From NCBI GenBank assembly GCA_945872165.1, contig CAMBYS010000002.1:1-38896 (forward strand): a stretch of 38,896 nt of DNA. The letters run 5' to 3'. This stretch comes from an uncultured Clostridia bacterium. GTDB taxonomy: Bacteria; Bacillota; Clostridia; Oscillospirales; Butyricicoccaceae. Of this stretch, positions 23,227 through 31,239 are shown piece by piece; position 1 is the first letter of the stretch, and every line of letters starts with the position of its first letter. The position numbers and the translations under genes are program-made. Below the pieces are notes generated by a model, which was not told the DNA's origin, did no database searches, and was given only the letters and a program-made list of their open reading frames with translations.

Positions 23227-23329
23227 GGATAGAATCCAGTTTTTTGTTGGTGAGGAACAGGCTGCAGCTGAAAAACACAATCAGCCCCACCAGTGTGGCA
23301 AACATAAAATTCAGCTTATTCTGATTCAT
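23204..23329 (-). CDS. 41-residue single-span membrane peptide
   Basis: An ORF below the track cut-off. On the minus strand CAGGAGG is followed eight bases later by ATG at 23329, and the stop is at 23206-23204. It starts MNQNKLNF, followed by a hydrophobic helix (FMFATLVGLIVFFSCSLFL) and a charged tail (TNKKLDSILENLSDM). It lies between the unknown 178-residue gene and secG on the same strand. No family is recognised. The good ribosome site and membrane helix support translation. Confidence 0.65.
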   Translation of the reverse strand: MNQNKLNFMFATLVGLIVFFSCSLFLTNKKLDSILENLSDM

Positions 23330-23361
23330 ACAAAAAACCTCCTGTCATGCCGGGATAAGGG

Positions 23362-23898
23362 TTACAGCCCCAGAGCCACACGGCGTGCAGTCAGCTTCAC
23401 CCGATTGCCCAGTGCACTGCCGTGGCGGTTGGTATAGCAGGTACCGGTCTGCATATCCACAATACACAGCCGTCCGCTGCACCAGCCATAGCCATCCTCC
23501 GGCTTTTTCTTCTTTTCCTCATGCTTATATTTGCGGATCTGTTTGGCCAGTGCCTTGTCCGGTGCACCGTTTACCAGTACCACCATGCTCAGCATGGAGA
23601 AGCTGTGGGAGCGTTCGGTCCATGGTACATAGCGGGCTGCCATATCCTCTAAAATGCCGCAGTAATACGCTACAGCATCCGCATCCAGCTGGTCACACAC
23701 ATCAAAATAACAGAACTCGTAGGAAATCGCGGATTTTCCGTTGCGCTGGAGCAGGGTAGCCGTTTCTTCAATCTGCATGACGCCATACAGCGGAAACCGG
23801 CGGTCTCCATATTCCGCATTGGGAATCAGATGGAAATTGCGGCGCATATCATCCTGAAATGCCTCTAGATAGACGGAAGCCTGGGTGGAAAGGTCCAT
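23362..23898 (-). CDS. Conserved-looking protein of unknown function
   Basis: 178 residues, soluble, behind AAAGGAGG, 16 bases after the nucleotidyltransferase stop, so co-transcribed with it. Features include an N-terminal helix (LEAFQDDMRRNFHLIPN), a middle with strands (AISYEFCYFDVCDQLDA), a Lys-rich loop (YKHEEKKKKPEDG), and a Cys/Trp patch (GYGWCSGRLCIVD). I do not recognise the family or any catalytic motif. A role tied to the neighbouring sugar-nucleotide enzyme is possible from context only. Confidence 0.75.
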   Translation of the reverse strand: MDLSTQASVYLEAFQDDMRRNFHLIPNAEYGDRRFPLYGVMQIEETATLLQRNGKSAISYEFCYFDVCDQLDADAVAYYCGILEDMAARYVPWTERSHSFSMLSMVVLVNGAPDKALAKQIRKYKHEEKKKKPEDGYGWCSGRLCIVDMQTGTCYTNRHGSALGNRVKLTARRVALGL

Positions 23899-23914
23899 CA
23901 GATCAGCCTCCTTT

Positions 23915-24817
23915 TTATTCTGCCGGATAGATGCCGTCTTCCGTCATGTGGCGAAGAGCCTCCACAACCACCGGCTTATCCTCCTGATAGGTAACACCAT
24001 ACCACTGTGCTGCGGTCTGCAGAACCTTTGCCGTGGCACGACCCTCCTGAATCAGATGGTCAACGGCAAATGGCAGGTAATATTCTCCCTTGAGGGGATT
24101 GCCGGGCAGTTCTTTCTGCAGGAAAGTGGTCAGACCAGCCTCCAGCTCGTCCAGGAAGGAGGGGGTAAAGCCCCACATGTTCATGGAAACCAGGGTGCCT
24201 TCCGCAATTTCACCGGCTTCCGGATCGGAAATCACGCCGTCTGCATTGCGGGAAATGGCAGTACGCTCCACAATATCGGTGAGATAGCCCTCTGTATCTG
24301 CTTCACAGATGCCGCGGGATACGGTACCGTTTTCTGTCAATGTATTCTCCACACGATAGCCCACCATGCAGTAACGGTATTTGTCATCATCCTTGGCATC
24401 CTTCAGGTAGTCATACATGCACTGGAAGGCTTCGGAACCATAGAAATCATCCGCATTGATAACGGCAAAGGGTTCATTTACCACACCGCGGACACAGTAA
24501 ATCGCATGACCGGTGCCCAGAGGCTTGGTGCGGTCAGCGGGAACAGAGCAGCCCTCCGGCAGGCGGTCCAGGCTCTGGAACACATAATCCACCTGCATCA
24601 GCTTCTGTGCCGCATTGCCGATGCGTTCCTGGAATGCTTTTAGCAGTTCCTCTTTTATGATGAATACGACACGGCGAAAGCCTGCCTTCCATGCATCGTA
24701 AATGGAATAATTCATAATAATCTGGCCATTGGGACCTACCGGGTCAATCTGCTTCAGACCGCCGTAACGGGAGCCCATACCGGCGGCCATAACCACAAGT
24801 ACCGGATTTGCCATCAT
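23915..24817 (-). CDS. Sugar-phosphate nucleotidyltransferase-like protein
   Basis: 300 residues with the nucleotidyltransferase loop GMGSRYGGLKQID (residues 13-25), which binds the nucleoside triphosphate, and the metal-binding region AVINADDFYG. The strand-helix order fits the GT-A-like NTP_transferase fold that makes NDP-sugars from sugar phosphates. The substrate cannot be told; the GGLKQIDPVGPNG variant is found in a clostridial group often linked to cell-surface or choline/phosphosugar metabolism (family knowledge, low certainty). It is the first gene of the minus cluster; its promoter is at 24865-24893 and AGGAGG precedes the start. ATG 24814 is an alternative start. Confidence 0.85.
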   Translation of the reverse strand: MMANPVLVVMAAGMGSRYGGLKQIDPVGPNGQIIMNYSIYDAWKAGFRRVVFIIKEELLKAFQERIGNAAQKLMQVDYVFQSLDRLPEGCSVPADRTKPLGTGHAIYCVRGVVNEPFAVINADDFYGSEAFQCMYDYLKDAKDDDKYRYCMVGYRVENTLTENGTVSRGICEADTEGYLTDIVERTAISRNADGVISDPEAGEIAEGTLVSMNMWGFTPSFLDELEAGLTTFLQKELPGNPLKGEYYLPFAVDHLIQEGRATAKVLQTAAQWYGVTYQEDKPVVVEALRHMTEDGIYPAE

Positions 24818-24864
24818 TGATATCCTCCTTCTGTTTCTGCAATATCCACAGAAAACCTAAGCAT

Positions 24865-24893
24865 ATTATACGGCATTTCCGTCAGGATTACAA
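24865..24893 (-). promoter_or_regulatory. Promoter of the nucleotidyltransferase cluster
   Basis: Minus strand TTGTAA (24893-24888), 17 bases, TATAAT (24870-24865). It lies divergent to the LCP promoter. Confidence 0.78.
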
Positions 24894-24957
24894 TAGGTCG
24901 GGATTTACACAGATGCAAAGGAATTGTGAATTTTTGTAGAAAATTTGTGGGAGTAAG

Positions 24958-24986
24958 TTGCATCCGGCGGTCAGGGCGTGTATCAT
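24958..24986 (+). promoter_or_regulatory. Promoter of the LCP gene
   Basis: TTGCAT (24958-24963), 17 bases, TATCAT (24981-24986), about 50 bases before the GTG start. Confidence 0.65.
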
Positions 24987-25034
24987 AAAGATGACAATAT
25001 GAGGAAACCGTAACAGGGGAAAGGAAGCTCGCCT

Positions 25035-26222
25035 GTGAGTAACAAGAAAAAATTTGAGTATTATGATGAATATGGACAACCGGTGGATCGGTATGGTCGC
25101 GCAATCAATCCGAAAACCGGCAGGCTCTATGAGGAGGAAGGGGACACAAAAGGACGGGAAGCGCCCCAGCGAACTGTCCGCCGCCAGCCGCCTGCACCGC
25201 CGCAGCACTCCCGCAGCCGTGGAGGAGGAAGCAAGGGCAGAAAACGGGCTCCGGCAAAACGGGGAAAACGGAAGATGCCTCTGCTGAAAAAAATCCTGTT
25301 GGTTTTTGTGCTGCTTGTGGCACTGGCAGTAGGAGATGTCTGTTACCTGCTGACGCTGTATGAATATGATAACACCAATGCCAGCAGCCTTGCTGCCAAT
25401 ACAGAGGATGGCATGATGAATATTGCGTTGTTTGGCGTGGATACCCGGGAAAACAATGAAGAAAGCGGCACCCGGTCAGATGCCATCATGATTATGAACG
25501 TCAATCCGGCGAACCGGTCGGTAAAGCTGGTTTCCCTGATGCGTGACAGCTATGTGGATGTGCCGGGATATGGCAGCACCAAGCTGTGCCATGCCTATGG
25601 CTATGGCGGTCCGCAGCTGATGATGGAAACCCTCAATGAGAATTTTGACCTGCATATCACCGAATACATGGTGGTGGATTTTGCCCAGATGGCATCCATC
25701 ATTGATGCGGTGGGCGGTGTCACTGTGACACTGACGGAAGAGGAGCTGGCGGAAACCAATAAATATATTGATGAATACTGCTGGGAAAATGATATGCCGG
25801 CAGATGAAATCAAGGAAGCCGGGGAACAGAAGCTGAACGGCGTGCAGGCCATGACCTATGGACGCATCCGTAAGGGCAATACCGGCGGTGACTGGCAGCG
25901 TACCGAACGGCAGTCGGTGGTGCTCAATCAGGTATTCTCCCGTGCCACCAGCAACCCGATCCGCCTGCTGCGGTTCCTTCATGGACTGATGCCCAACATC
26001 AAGTCCTCCATGAGCAAAATTGACTTTGTCTATATGGGTCTGCGCACCATTGTGCATGGCTTCCCCTCCATGGGACACCTGCGTTTGCCTTTGGATGGCG
26101 AATGGCAGTATGGAACCCGGGATGGCATGTCCGTCATTGCATTCAGCAATGAAGCATTGGCTGCCCACCTGCGCAATTATTTTTACCATAACATTGACCC
26201 AACAGCGGAGAACGCAGAATAA
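25035..26222 (+). CDS. LCP (LytR-CpsA-Psr) family cell-wall glycopolymer transferase
   Basis: 395 residues with a GTG start at 25035, nine bases after AAAGGAA. Residues 1-84 are cytoplasmic, starting with KKKFEYYDEYGQPVDRYGR and becoming very basic (GSKGRKRAPAKRGKRK). One membrane helix lies at about 86-108. The extracellular LCP domain (about 128-290) contains NIALFGVDTRE, TRSDAIMIM and LVSLMRDSYVDVPGYG, with the Asp and Arg residues that bind the polyprenyl-pyrophosphate substrate in this family. Such proteins attach teichoic acids or polysaccharides to peptidoglycan. The neighbouring nucleotidyltransferase and acyltransferase suit envelope polymer work, but the link is inference. Confidence 0.92.
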   Translation: MSNKKKFEYYDEYGQPVDRYGRAINPKTGRLYEEEGDTKGREAPQRTVRRQPPAPPQHSRSRGGGSKGRKRAPAKRGKRKMPLLKKILLVFVLLVALAVGDVCYLLTLYEYDNTNASSLAANTEDGMMNIALFGVDTRENNEESGTRSDAIMIMNVNPANRSVKLVSLMRDSYVDVPGYGSTKLCHAYGYGGPQLMMETLNENFDLHITEYMVVDFAQMASIIDAVGGVTVTLTEEELAETNKYIDEYCWENDMPADEIKEAGEQKLNGVQAMTYGRIRKGNTGGDWQRTERQSVVLNQVFSRATSNPIRLLRFLHGLMPNIKSSMSKIDFVYMGLRTIVHGFPSMGHLRLPLDGEWQYGTRDGMSVIAFSNEALAAHLRNYFYHNIDPTAENAE

Positions 26223-26240
26223 AAAAGAATATAACAGAAA

Positions 26241-26294
26241 AGCAGCACCCGGCATCTCCCAAAAGAGACAAAGGGTGCTGCTGTTATTTTTTTT
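26241..26294 (+). terminator. Terminator after the LCP gene
   Basis: AGCAGCACCC / GGGTGCTGCT, a 10-bp stem with a 22-base loop, followed by GTTATTTTTTTT. The convergent rnr gene ends 11 bases further on. Confidence 0.85.
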
Positions 26295-26304
26295 AAGAAG
26301 AATA

Positions 26305-28482
26305 TCAGCCCACAGAATGCTCATCCGGCGTAAAGATGAAATCAATCAGGCCGGAGGTGCTGGAGGCATTGACCAGTGTGACGTTGACACGCATGCCCAG
26401 ATGGTAATTCTGTCCGGTATGCTTGCCGAACAGTGTCATGCGGTCGGGGTCAAATTCAAACCAGTCGTTGTGCATGGTATCCAGACGAACCATGCCTTCC
26501 ACCATGTTGTCCAGCTGGACATAGACACCAAAGCTGGTGATACTGGAAATATAGCCGTCAAAGCTGTGGCCGATATAGCCGGACATATATTCCGCCATAT
26601 ACAGCTTTTCAATGTCGCGTTCTGCTTCTGCTGCTGCCTGTTCCCGGTCGGTGGACTGCAGAGAAGCCTGCTCACAAAATTCTGCCAGCTCACGGGACCC
26701 CTGTTCGCCTGCCAGCATCCGGGTCAGCATACGGTGTACCACAAGGTCAGGATACCGCCGGATGGGAGAGGTAAAATGCAGGTAATATTTTGCTGCCAGA
26801 CCATAGTGTCCCGCACATTCCGGCGCATACCGTGCCCGTGCCAGCGAACGCAGCAGCAATGTGGGCAGCGCCTGCTGTTCCGGGTCAGCTGCGGCATGAT
26901 CCAGAACATTCTGCAGCTGATGGGTGTCATTCAAATCCTTTTCCCGCAGGCGATAGCCGAACAGGCGGGCCTGAGAAGCAAAAACACGCAGCTTTTCCGG
27001 GTCCGGGTCCTCATGCACACGATAGACCGTGGGCATCTGATGGCGGTACAGCGCTTCCGCTACCGCTTCATTGGCAACCAGCATAAATTCTTCAATGAGG
27101 GATTCTGCATCACCACGGCTGCGTTTTTCCACGCCGCAGGCTTTGCCATTCCGGTCACACAGGATGACTGCTTCCGGAATGTTCAGCTCCAGTGCACCCC
27201 GGCGCATGCGTGCAGCATGCAGCTGCCTGGCAACCTCGTTCATTTCATCCAGAATCGGTGCCAGATCCGGGCGCAGATTGCGTTCCTTCCAGTCTCCAGC
27301 CAGCATCCGGTTGACCTGATTGTAGGTCAGACGGGCATAGGAACAGATGACGGAACGGTGGAAATCCACGGAATAACGGGAACCATCTTTTCCCAGCTCA
27401 ATGAAAACCGAAAATGCCAGACGATTGACGCCCGGATTCAGAGAGCAAATACCATTGGAAAGGGTCAGCGGCAGCATGGGGATGACCTTATCCGCGTAAT
27501 ATACCGAGGTACCCCGCCGGTACGCATCCTGATCCAGCGGAGAGCCTTCCGTGACATAGTAGGAAACATCTGCAATATGCACGCCCAGCCGGTAATGTCC
27601 ATTGGGCAAGGTTTCCAGAGATACGGCATCATCAAAATCCTTGGCGGAATCGCCGTCAATGGTAAACAGCTTCTGGCTGCGCAGATCCAGCCGTCCTGCC
27701 CAGTCCTTTTCCTGGACAAACAGCGGGATGGCATCCGCCTGCCGGATGGCTTCCGGAGAGAAGGGAACCGTAATGCCATGCTCATACAGGATGGCTTCCG
27801 CAGCGGCATCCCGTGTCAGGCCGGAACCGAATATTTTTGTGACAACGCCCTGGGGCAGGTATTTTTCATTGCCGCGGAACAGTACTTTGATGGCAACACG
27901 GTCACCCGGATGGGCTTCGCCGATGTTTTTCTTGCTGATGACAATTTCCGGCAGTTTGCCGGAGTCATCCCGGAAGGTTGCCATTTTTCCCCGCATGACA
28001 ATACAGCCGATCAGATCCTCCCGGGACTGGTTGAGAATACGGAGTACCTCACCTTCCTGGTGACCGGCTTTGCCGGATGGTTTTCCTGGCTGTTTGCCCC
28101 GTGCGCGTCCATTTTGCGGTGTTTCCGCATGGATACGGATGAGAACACGGTCACCATGCCAGGCGCCCTTGTCCCGATGGGGCGGAATGAATACATCCGG
28201 AGCATTGCCGGATTCCGGACGGACAAAGGCATAGCCCCGACCGGTGGCGCAGAAGGTACCTGCTGCACAGCCGAATACTTCCGGTCTGCCATAGCGGTTG
28301 CTGCGTGCGCGCATCAAATAACCTTCATCTACCAGCTGGGCAAGGACACGGACAATTTCACTGTGTTTGGCATGGATGCCATGCCGGTCCAGTGTGCGGA
28401 TGATTTCATCCGGCGTGCAGATGGTCTGTGTTGCCTGTATAATCAGATCCCGTAATACGGTGTCTTTTTTTTCAGCACTCAT
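26305..28482 (-). CDS. rnr: Ribonuclease R
   Basis: 725 residues. An N-terminal helix-turn-helix-like region (1-60) and cold-shock domains (about 70-215) precede the RNB catalytic domain, whose signature IDGDSAKDFDDAV lies at residues 275-287 with the Mg-binding aspartates. The C-terminal S1 domain is IGHSFDGYISSITSFGVYV. It is a processive 3'-5' exoribonuclease that degrades structured RNA, assists trans-translation and matures rRNA. A Gly/Lys/Arg-rich insertion (RARGKQPGKPSGKAG) separates the cold-shock domains; the basic C-terminal tail of E. coli RNase R is absent. Unusually for the group, secG is not adjacent (four other genes lie between). Confidence 0.97.
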   Translation of the reverse strand: MSAEKKDTVLRDLIIQATQTICTPDEIIRTLDRHGIHAKHSEIVRVLAQLVDEGYLMRARSNRYGRPEVFGCAAGTFCATGRGYAFVRPESGNAPDVFIPPHRDKGAWHGDRVLIRIHAETPQNGRARGKQPGKPSGKAGHQEGEVLRILNQSREDLIGCIVMRGKMATFRDDSGKLPEIVISKKNIGEAHPGDRVAIKVLFRGNEKYLPQGVVTKIFGSGLTRDAAAEAILYEHGITVPFSPEAIRQADAIPLFVQEKDWAGRLDLRSQKLFTIDGDSAKDFDDAVSLETLPNGHYRLGVHIADVSYYVTEGSPLDQDAYRRGTSVYYADKVIPMLPLTLSNGICSLNPGVNRLAFSVFIELGKDGSRYSVDFHRSVICSYARLTYNQVNRMLAGDWKERNLRPDLAPILDEMNEVARQLHAARMRRGALELNIPEAVILCDRNGKACGVEKRSRGDAESLIEEFMLVANEAVAEALYRHQMPTVYRVHEDPDPEKLRVFASQARLFGYRLREKDLNDTHQLQNVLDHAAADPEQQALPTLLLRSLARARYAPECAGHYGLAAKYYLHFTSPIRRYPDLVVHRMLTRMLAGEQGSRELAEFCEQASLQSTDREQAAAEAERDIEKLYMAEYMSGYIGHSFDGYISSITSFGVYVQLDNMVEGMVRLDTMHNDWFEFDPDRMTLFGKHTGQNYHLGMRVNVTLVNASSTSGLIDFIFTPDEHSVG

Positions 28483-28522
28483 GGTTCACAACTCCATTCC
28501 AACAAAGAAATGTATTTTTTAT

Positions 28523-28528
28523 ATTATA
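28523..28528 (-). promoter_or_regulatory. Extended -10 promoter of rnr
   Basis: Minus strand TGGTATAAT: a perfect TATAAT with the TGn extension, about 40 bases before the start. No good -35 is apparent. Confidence 0.6.
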
Positions 28529-28619
28529 CCAGATTTGACAGGGAGAGCATACAGTCTCAGCAGAAAAAAGACGAAAACTGGTACAATGTTACAAACCGGG
28601 AAAAATGTCCGGGCGGGTG

Positions 28620-28647
28620 TTGAAAAATCAAAAATAACAATTATAAT
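28620..28647 (+). promoter_or_regulatory. Promoter of the acyltransferase gene
   Basis: TTGAAA (28620-28625), 16 bases, TATAAT (28642-28647). Confidence 0.75.
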
Positions 28648-28752
28648 ATAGGACGGACAAAAACAGCACGCATACATGCCTGTCATGGGGCAGAGGGGAC
28701 ACATATGCCTGTTGTTTTTTCTATTGATTTGAGAAGTGAAAGGGGATTTTCC

Positions 28753-29874
28753 ATGTTAGATAAACCAGCCGTTTCCACAGGCAAAAGAAAATATGAGCTG
28801 GATGTGATACGTGCATTGGCGATCATTTCCATCTCCATGAATCATGCTGTCAACCGTACCTATGAGAATTTCAGTTACGCATTTTTTGAATTCCGTACCA
28901 TTCCCCTGTGGTCCACCGGAATCAAAGCCCTTGCCATTGTATTCGGACACATTGGCGTACCGTTGTTCCTGATGATATCCGGTGCTTTGCTGCTCAATAA
29001 GCGGATAGAGGGGGAAGAGGATATCCGGAATTTTTACCGGCATAACCTGCTGTCCATTCTGATTACCACAGAGATCTGGTATGTGATTATGTATTGCTTT
29101 ATTCTGGTATTCCATACGGAATGGAGCGAAATCACTCCCTGGTCTGCCCTCAGCGGGCTGGTCTCCACGGTATTGTTTACCAATCAGACCACCATGGACA
29201 GTATGTGGTATATGCCGATGATTTTATGCCTGTATATGCTGGTGCCCTATGTGGTTATGATAGTCCGGCGGGTTTCCCTGCGCATGTTCCTGCTGCCCTG
29301 TCTGGTGTTATATGTGGCGGATATGGTGCTGCCGCTGGTCAATTCCATTCTCAAGCTGAACTTTGTGAACATGTACCTGTCCTTTGTCCCCCGTGCCTCA
29401 AACCTGTTTTCCATGTATTTCCTGTATGTGCTGCTGGGCTACTGGATCAACCGGGGAGGACTGAGCCGGATACGGGGACGGTATCTTGTGTTGGCAACAG
29501 CCGGGTGCTTTGCCCTGTGCACAATCTTTGTATTTTATGCGTATACCCGCCCGCCTCAGGTTGTGCTGGATTATGATTTCCCGCTGCTGCCGATTCTGGC
29601 GGCAGGCGTATTTGAGCTGATTCGCCGGGGAGCACACCTGTTAAAGGGGATGCAGCGGCCGGTTACTTATCTGGCGAAGATTTCCTTTGCCGTATACTTT
29701 GTCCATATCCTGATTATGTCCCTGCTGGAATGGTATTTCCCTTATGGAAGCTGGCCCAAGCCGGTGGCGATGCTGTTCCTGGAAGCGGTATCCCTCACAG
29801 GCAGTGTCCTCATCATCCGTCCGCTGTCCCGCAGCCGGTTCTGTCGGAAGTATCTGTTTATGATTAAGGGATAA
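28753..29874 (+). CDS. Acyltransferase family 3 membrane protein
   Basis: 373 residues from ATG 28753, eight bases after AAAGGGG; ATG 28705 (16 codons upstream) is an alternative. About ten membrane helices. The N-terminal helix carries ELDVIRALAIISISMNHAV, the D-R-H pattern typical of Acyl_transf_3 enzymes that move acetyl or other acyl groups onto surface sugars or peptidoglycan. The gene stands alone between its promoter and a gene-poor stretch. The substrate is unknown; acylation of an envelope polymer is the likely role. Confidence 0.88.
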   Translation: MLDKPAVSTGKRKYELDVIRALAIISISMNHAVNRTYENFSYAFFEFRTIPLWSTGIKALAIVFGHIGVPLFLMISGALLLNKRIEGEEDIRNFYRHNLLSILITTEIWYVIMYCFILVFHTEWSEITPWSALSGLVSTVLFTNQTTMDSMWYMPMILCLYMLVPYVVMIVRRVSLRMFLLPCLVLYVADMVLPLVNSILKLNFVNMYLSFVPRASNLFSMYFLYVLLGYWINRGGLSRIRGRYLVLATAGCFALCTIFVFYAYTRPPQVVLDYDFPLLPILAAGVFELIRRGAHLLKGMQRPVTYLAKISFAVYFVHILIMSLLEWYFPYGSWPKPVAMLFLEAVSLTGSVLIIRPLSRSRFCRKYLFMIKG

Positions 29875-29890
29875 AAGGCAAAACAAAACG

Positions 29891-29915
29891 GCTCCGTCAA
29901 TACGAAGCCGTACAC
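29891..29915 (+). terminator. Weak terminator-like hairpin after the acyltransferase
   Basis: ACGGCT ... AGCCGT with an inner CGT/ACG pairing is a 24-base hairpin without a T-run; weak evidence. Confidence 0.35.
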
Positions 29916-30448
29916 TTACCTGATTTTACTCTTTCTATATAAAATCATTGGATTTCATATGGAACACAGAACTCACAACAGAAATGAGATTGTATTCTGA
30001 CAATCATCCCGATATGGAGAGAAACACGTATTGCTGTCATTATTCCGTTATCAGGAGATAAAGACACATGCAATTGTCAGAACGGATCAAATTCCTCCTG
30101 CAAAACCAAAAGTGAAACATCGGTGCGATCTCCATTTCATATGCATTCACGACACAAGGGACAATTCTCATTTCTGGGGTACGCCCCATACGCTGCCCGG
30201 TTATCTGTTTGACAGATGAAAGAAATCTGCGTGTCCGGAAGGAGGTTCTCCTGCTTGTCAGGCAGGCATCCAACGGGAACAACCCGTAACACCGGAATTC
30301 AAAATCAATTTCCTGAAGCGGAAACGTAGGTTTTGCGGAATATGTGCGTTTTGGAAAGACGTTGCGCGGGAGGCTGACGGGTTACGAAAAAGGCAATTAA
30401 CCTGCCAGTCTGCTGCGAGTCCTGCTGTTCCAAAACTGGGATTCTACT
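29916..30448. other. Gene-poor stretch, no supported gene
   Basis: Between the acyltransferase and the first motif repeat there are only short ORFs of mixed frame (30031-30219 plus, 30040-30282 minus, 30305-30493 minus) without convincing ribosome sites. Their translations are not recognisable as domains. The minus ORF at 30305-30493 runs into the repeat motif (EKAGESDGS). The stretch may be the remains of a decayed gene or an intergenic repeat element; I cannot say which. Confidence 0.5.
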
Positions 30449-30449
30449 G

Positions 30450-30703
30450 CCATCGGACTCACCTGCTTTCTCAATCAATAAAAGGATGGACACGATCTGT
30501 GATCGAAATTTGGATTTATTCCAGCTTATCGCTTCCCATTGGACTCACCTTTTCAAAAATACTGGAATGTCATCATCGGAATACCCGAACCATTCAGCAG
30601 AATGACCTGCCCATTGGACTCACCACTTTCTGGTTAATGGAAGGTGTTACGACCGGCTTGCCCGATCAGATGAAGCTGAGGTTCCATTGCCATCGGACTC
30701 ACC
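30450..30703. repeat. Four direct copies of a 14-base motif
   Basis: CCATCGGACTCACC or CCATTGGACTCACC occurs at 30450, 30536, 30611 and 30690, spaced 86, 75 and 79 bases. Each copy is followed within a few bases by CTTTC or TTTTC and often preceded by TG(C). The spacers are not similar to one another. On the minus strand the motif reads GGTGAGTCCRATGG and would encode GES(D/N)G, but frames are broken by stops. It is too widely spaced and too short for a CRISPR array. Confidence 0.8.
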
Positions 30704-30883
30704 GCTTTCGATCAGATTCAAGAATCAGCTATCGGTATTACCGATATGTCTTAGCTGTTCTTTAGTGTAGGTATATGATACCATGAAGGAGTGTTTTTGT
30801 CAATAACATTTTTCATTTTTTTGCGAAATAAACGGGCAAAAATGCGAAAAAGAAAAGAAATTTTGAATTTTTTCACCAGACTA

Positions 30884-30912
30884 TTGCTTCTGATGGGCAG
30901 TTGTGCTATACT
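30884..30912 (+). promoter_or_regulatory. Promoter of a candidate structured RNA
   Basis: TTGCTT (30884-30889), 17 bases, TATACT (30907-30912), with start near 30919, far ahead of ddl. Confidence 0.72.
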
Positions 30913-30918
30913 ATATTT

Positions 30919-31062
30919 GTTGAGGGTTATCTGTACAAATACAAAGTGTTGAATGCGATAATGTAATTACAGCCTGTATTTGCCGGAGGACACCATATCA
31001 CGTGAGAACGGCTTTGCAACGGCTGCAGAACAGGGCTTCTGCCGTGCATCGCCGCTTTTTTT
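30919..31062 (+). ncRNA. Candidate small RNA or attenuator upstream of ddl
   Basis: About 144 nt from the predicted start to a T-run at 31056-31062. It contains a stem CAAATACA/TGTATTTG (30937-30981 area), a GCCG/CGGC stem (30982-31012), and a terminator with CAGAA/TTCTG inside ACGG/CCGT and outer CGGC/GCCG, followed by seven T. The CGGC at 31009 can pair either with the upstream GCCG or with the GCCG at 31051, so two exclusive folds exist. It could be a free small RNA or a switch controlling ddl. No known riboswitch class is recognised. Confidence 0.5.
31007..31062 (+). terminator. Terminator of the candidate RNA
   Basis: A branched stem with outer CGGC/GCCG and inner ACGG-CAGAA/TTCTG-CCGT is directly followed by CTTTTTTT. 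Confidence 0.65.
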
Positions 31063-31163
31063 ATACCAGACCCGCCTGGGAAATGGGCGAAATGTGGAAA
31101 ACATATAGGGATAATTTTTAAAATTTGTTGCGTTTTTTGCTCGCATATATGGCAGGTTTGACG

Positions 31164-31169
31164 TATAAT
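31164..31169 (+). promoter_or_regulatory. Possible -10 box for the ddl operon
   Basis: A perfect TATAAT about 70 bases before ddl; the matching -35 (TCGCAT at 17 bases) is poor. It would allow ddl expression independent of the upstream RNA element. Confidence 0.4.
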
Positions 31170-31239
31170 AAAGGGTAATATCAATGTGCGGGGATTTTAT
31201 CCCATCCGCAACACCAGAAGTTTTGAGGTTTTTGATTTT

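Noticed and set aside
26020-28455. 811-residue plus-strand ORF
   Set aside because: Antisense to rnr and the LCP gene end; open only because of the base composition of rnr.
30031-30282. ORFs of 62 and 80 residues between acyltransferase and ddl
   Set aside because: No ribosome site, no recognisable domain, opposite strands overlap each other.
30450-30703. Possible CRISPR array
   Set aside because: Repeats are only 14 bases and spacing is 75-86 bases with irregular spacers; no cas gene is in the window.
31001-31120. Short GTG-started peptide reading through the RNA terminator before ddl
   Set aside because: GGAGG is 12 bases away and the frame crosses the terminator stem; coding is unlikely.
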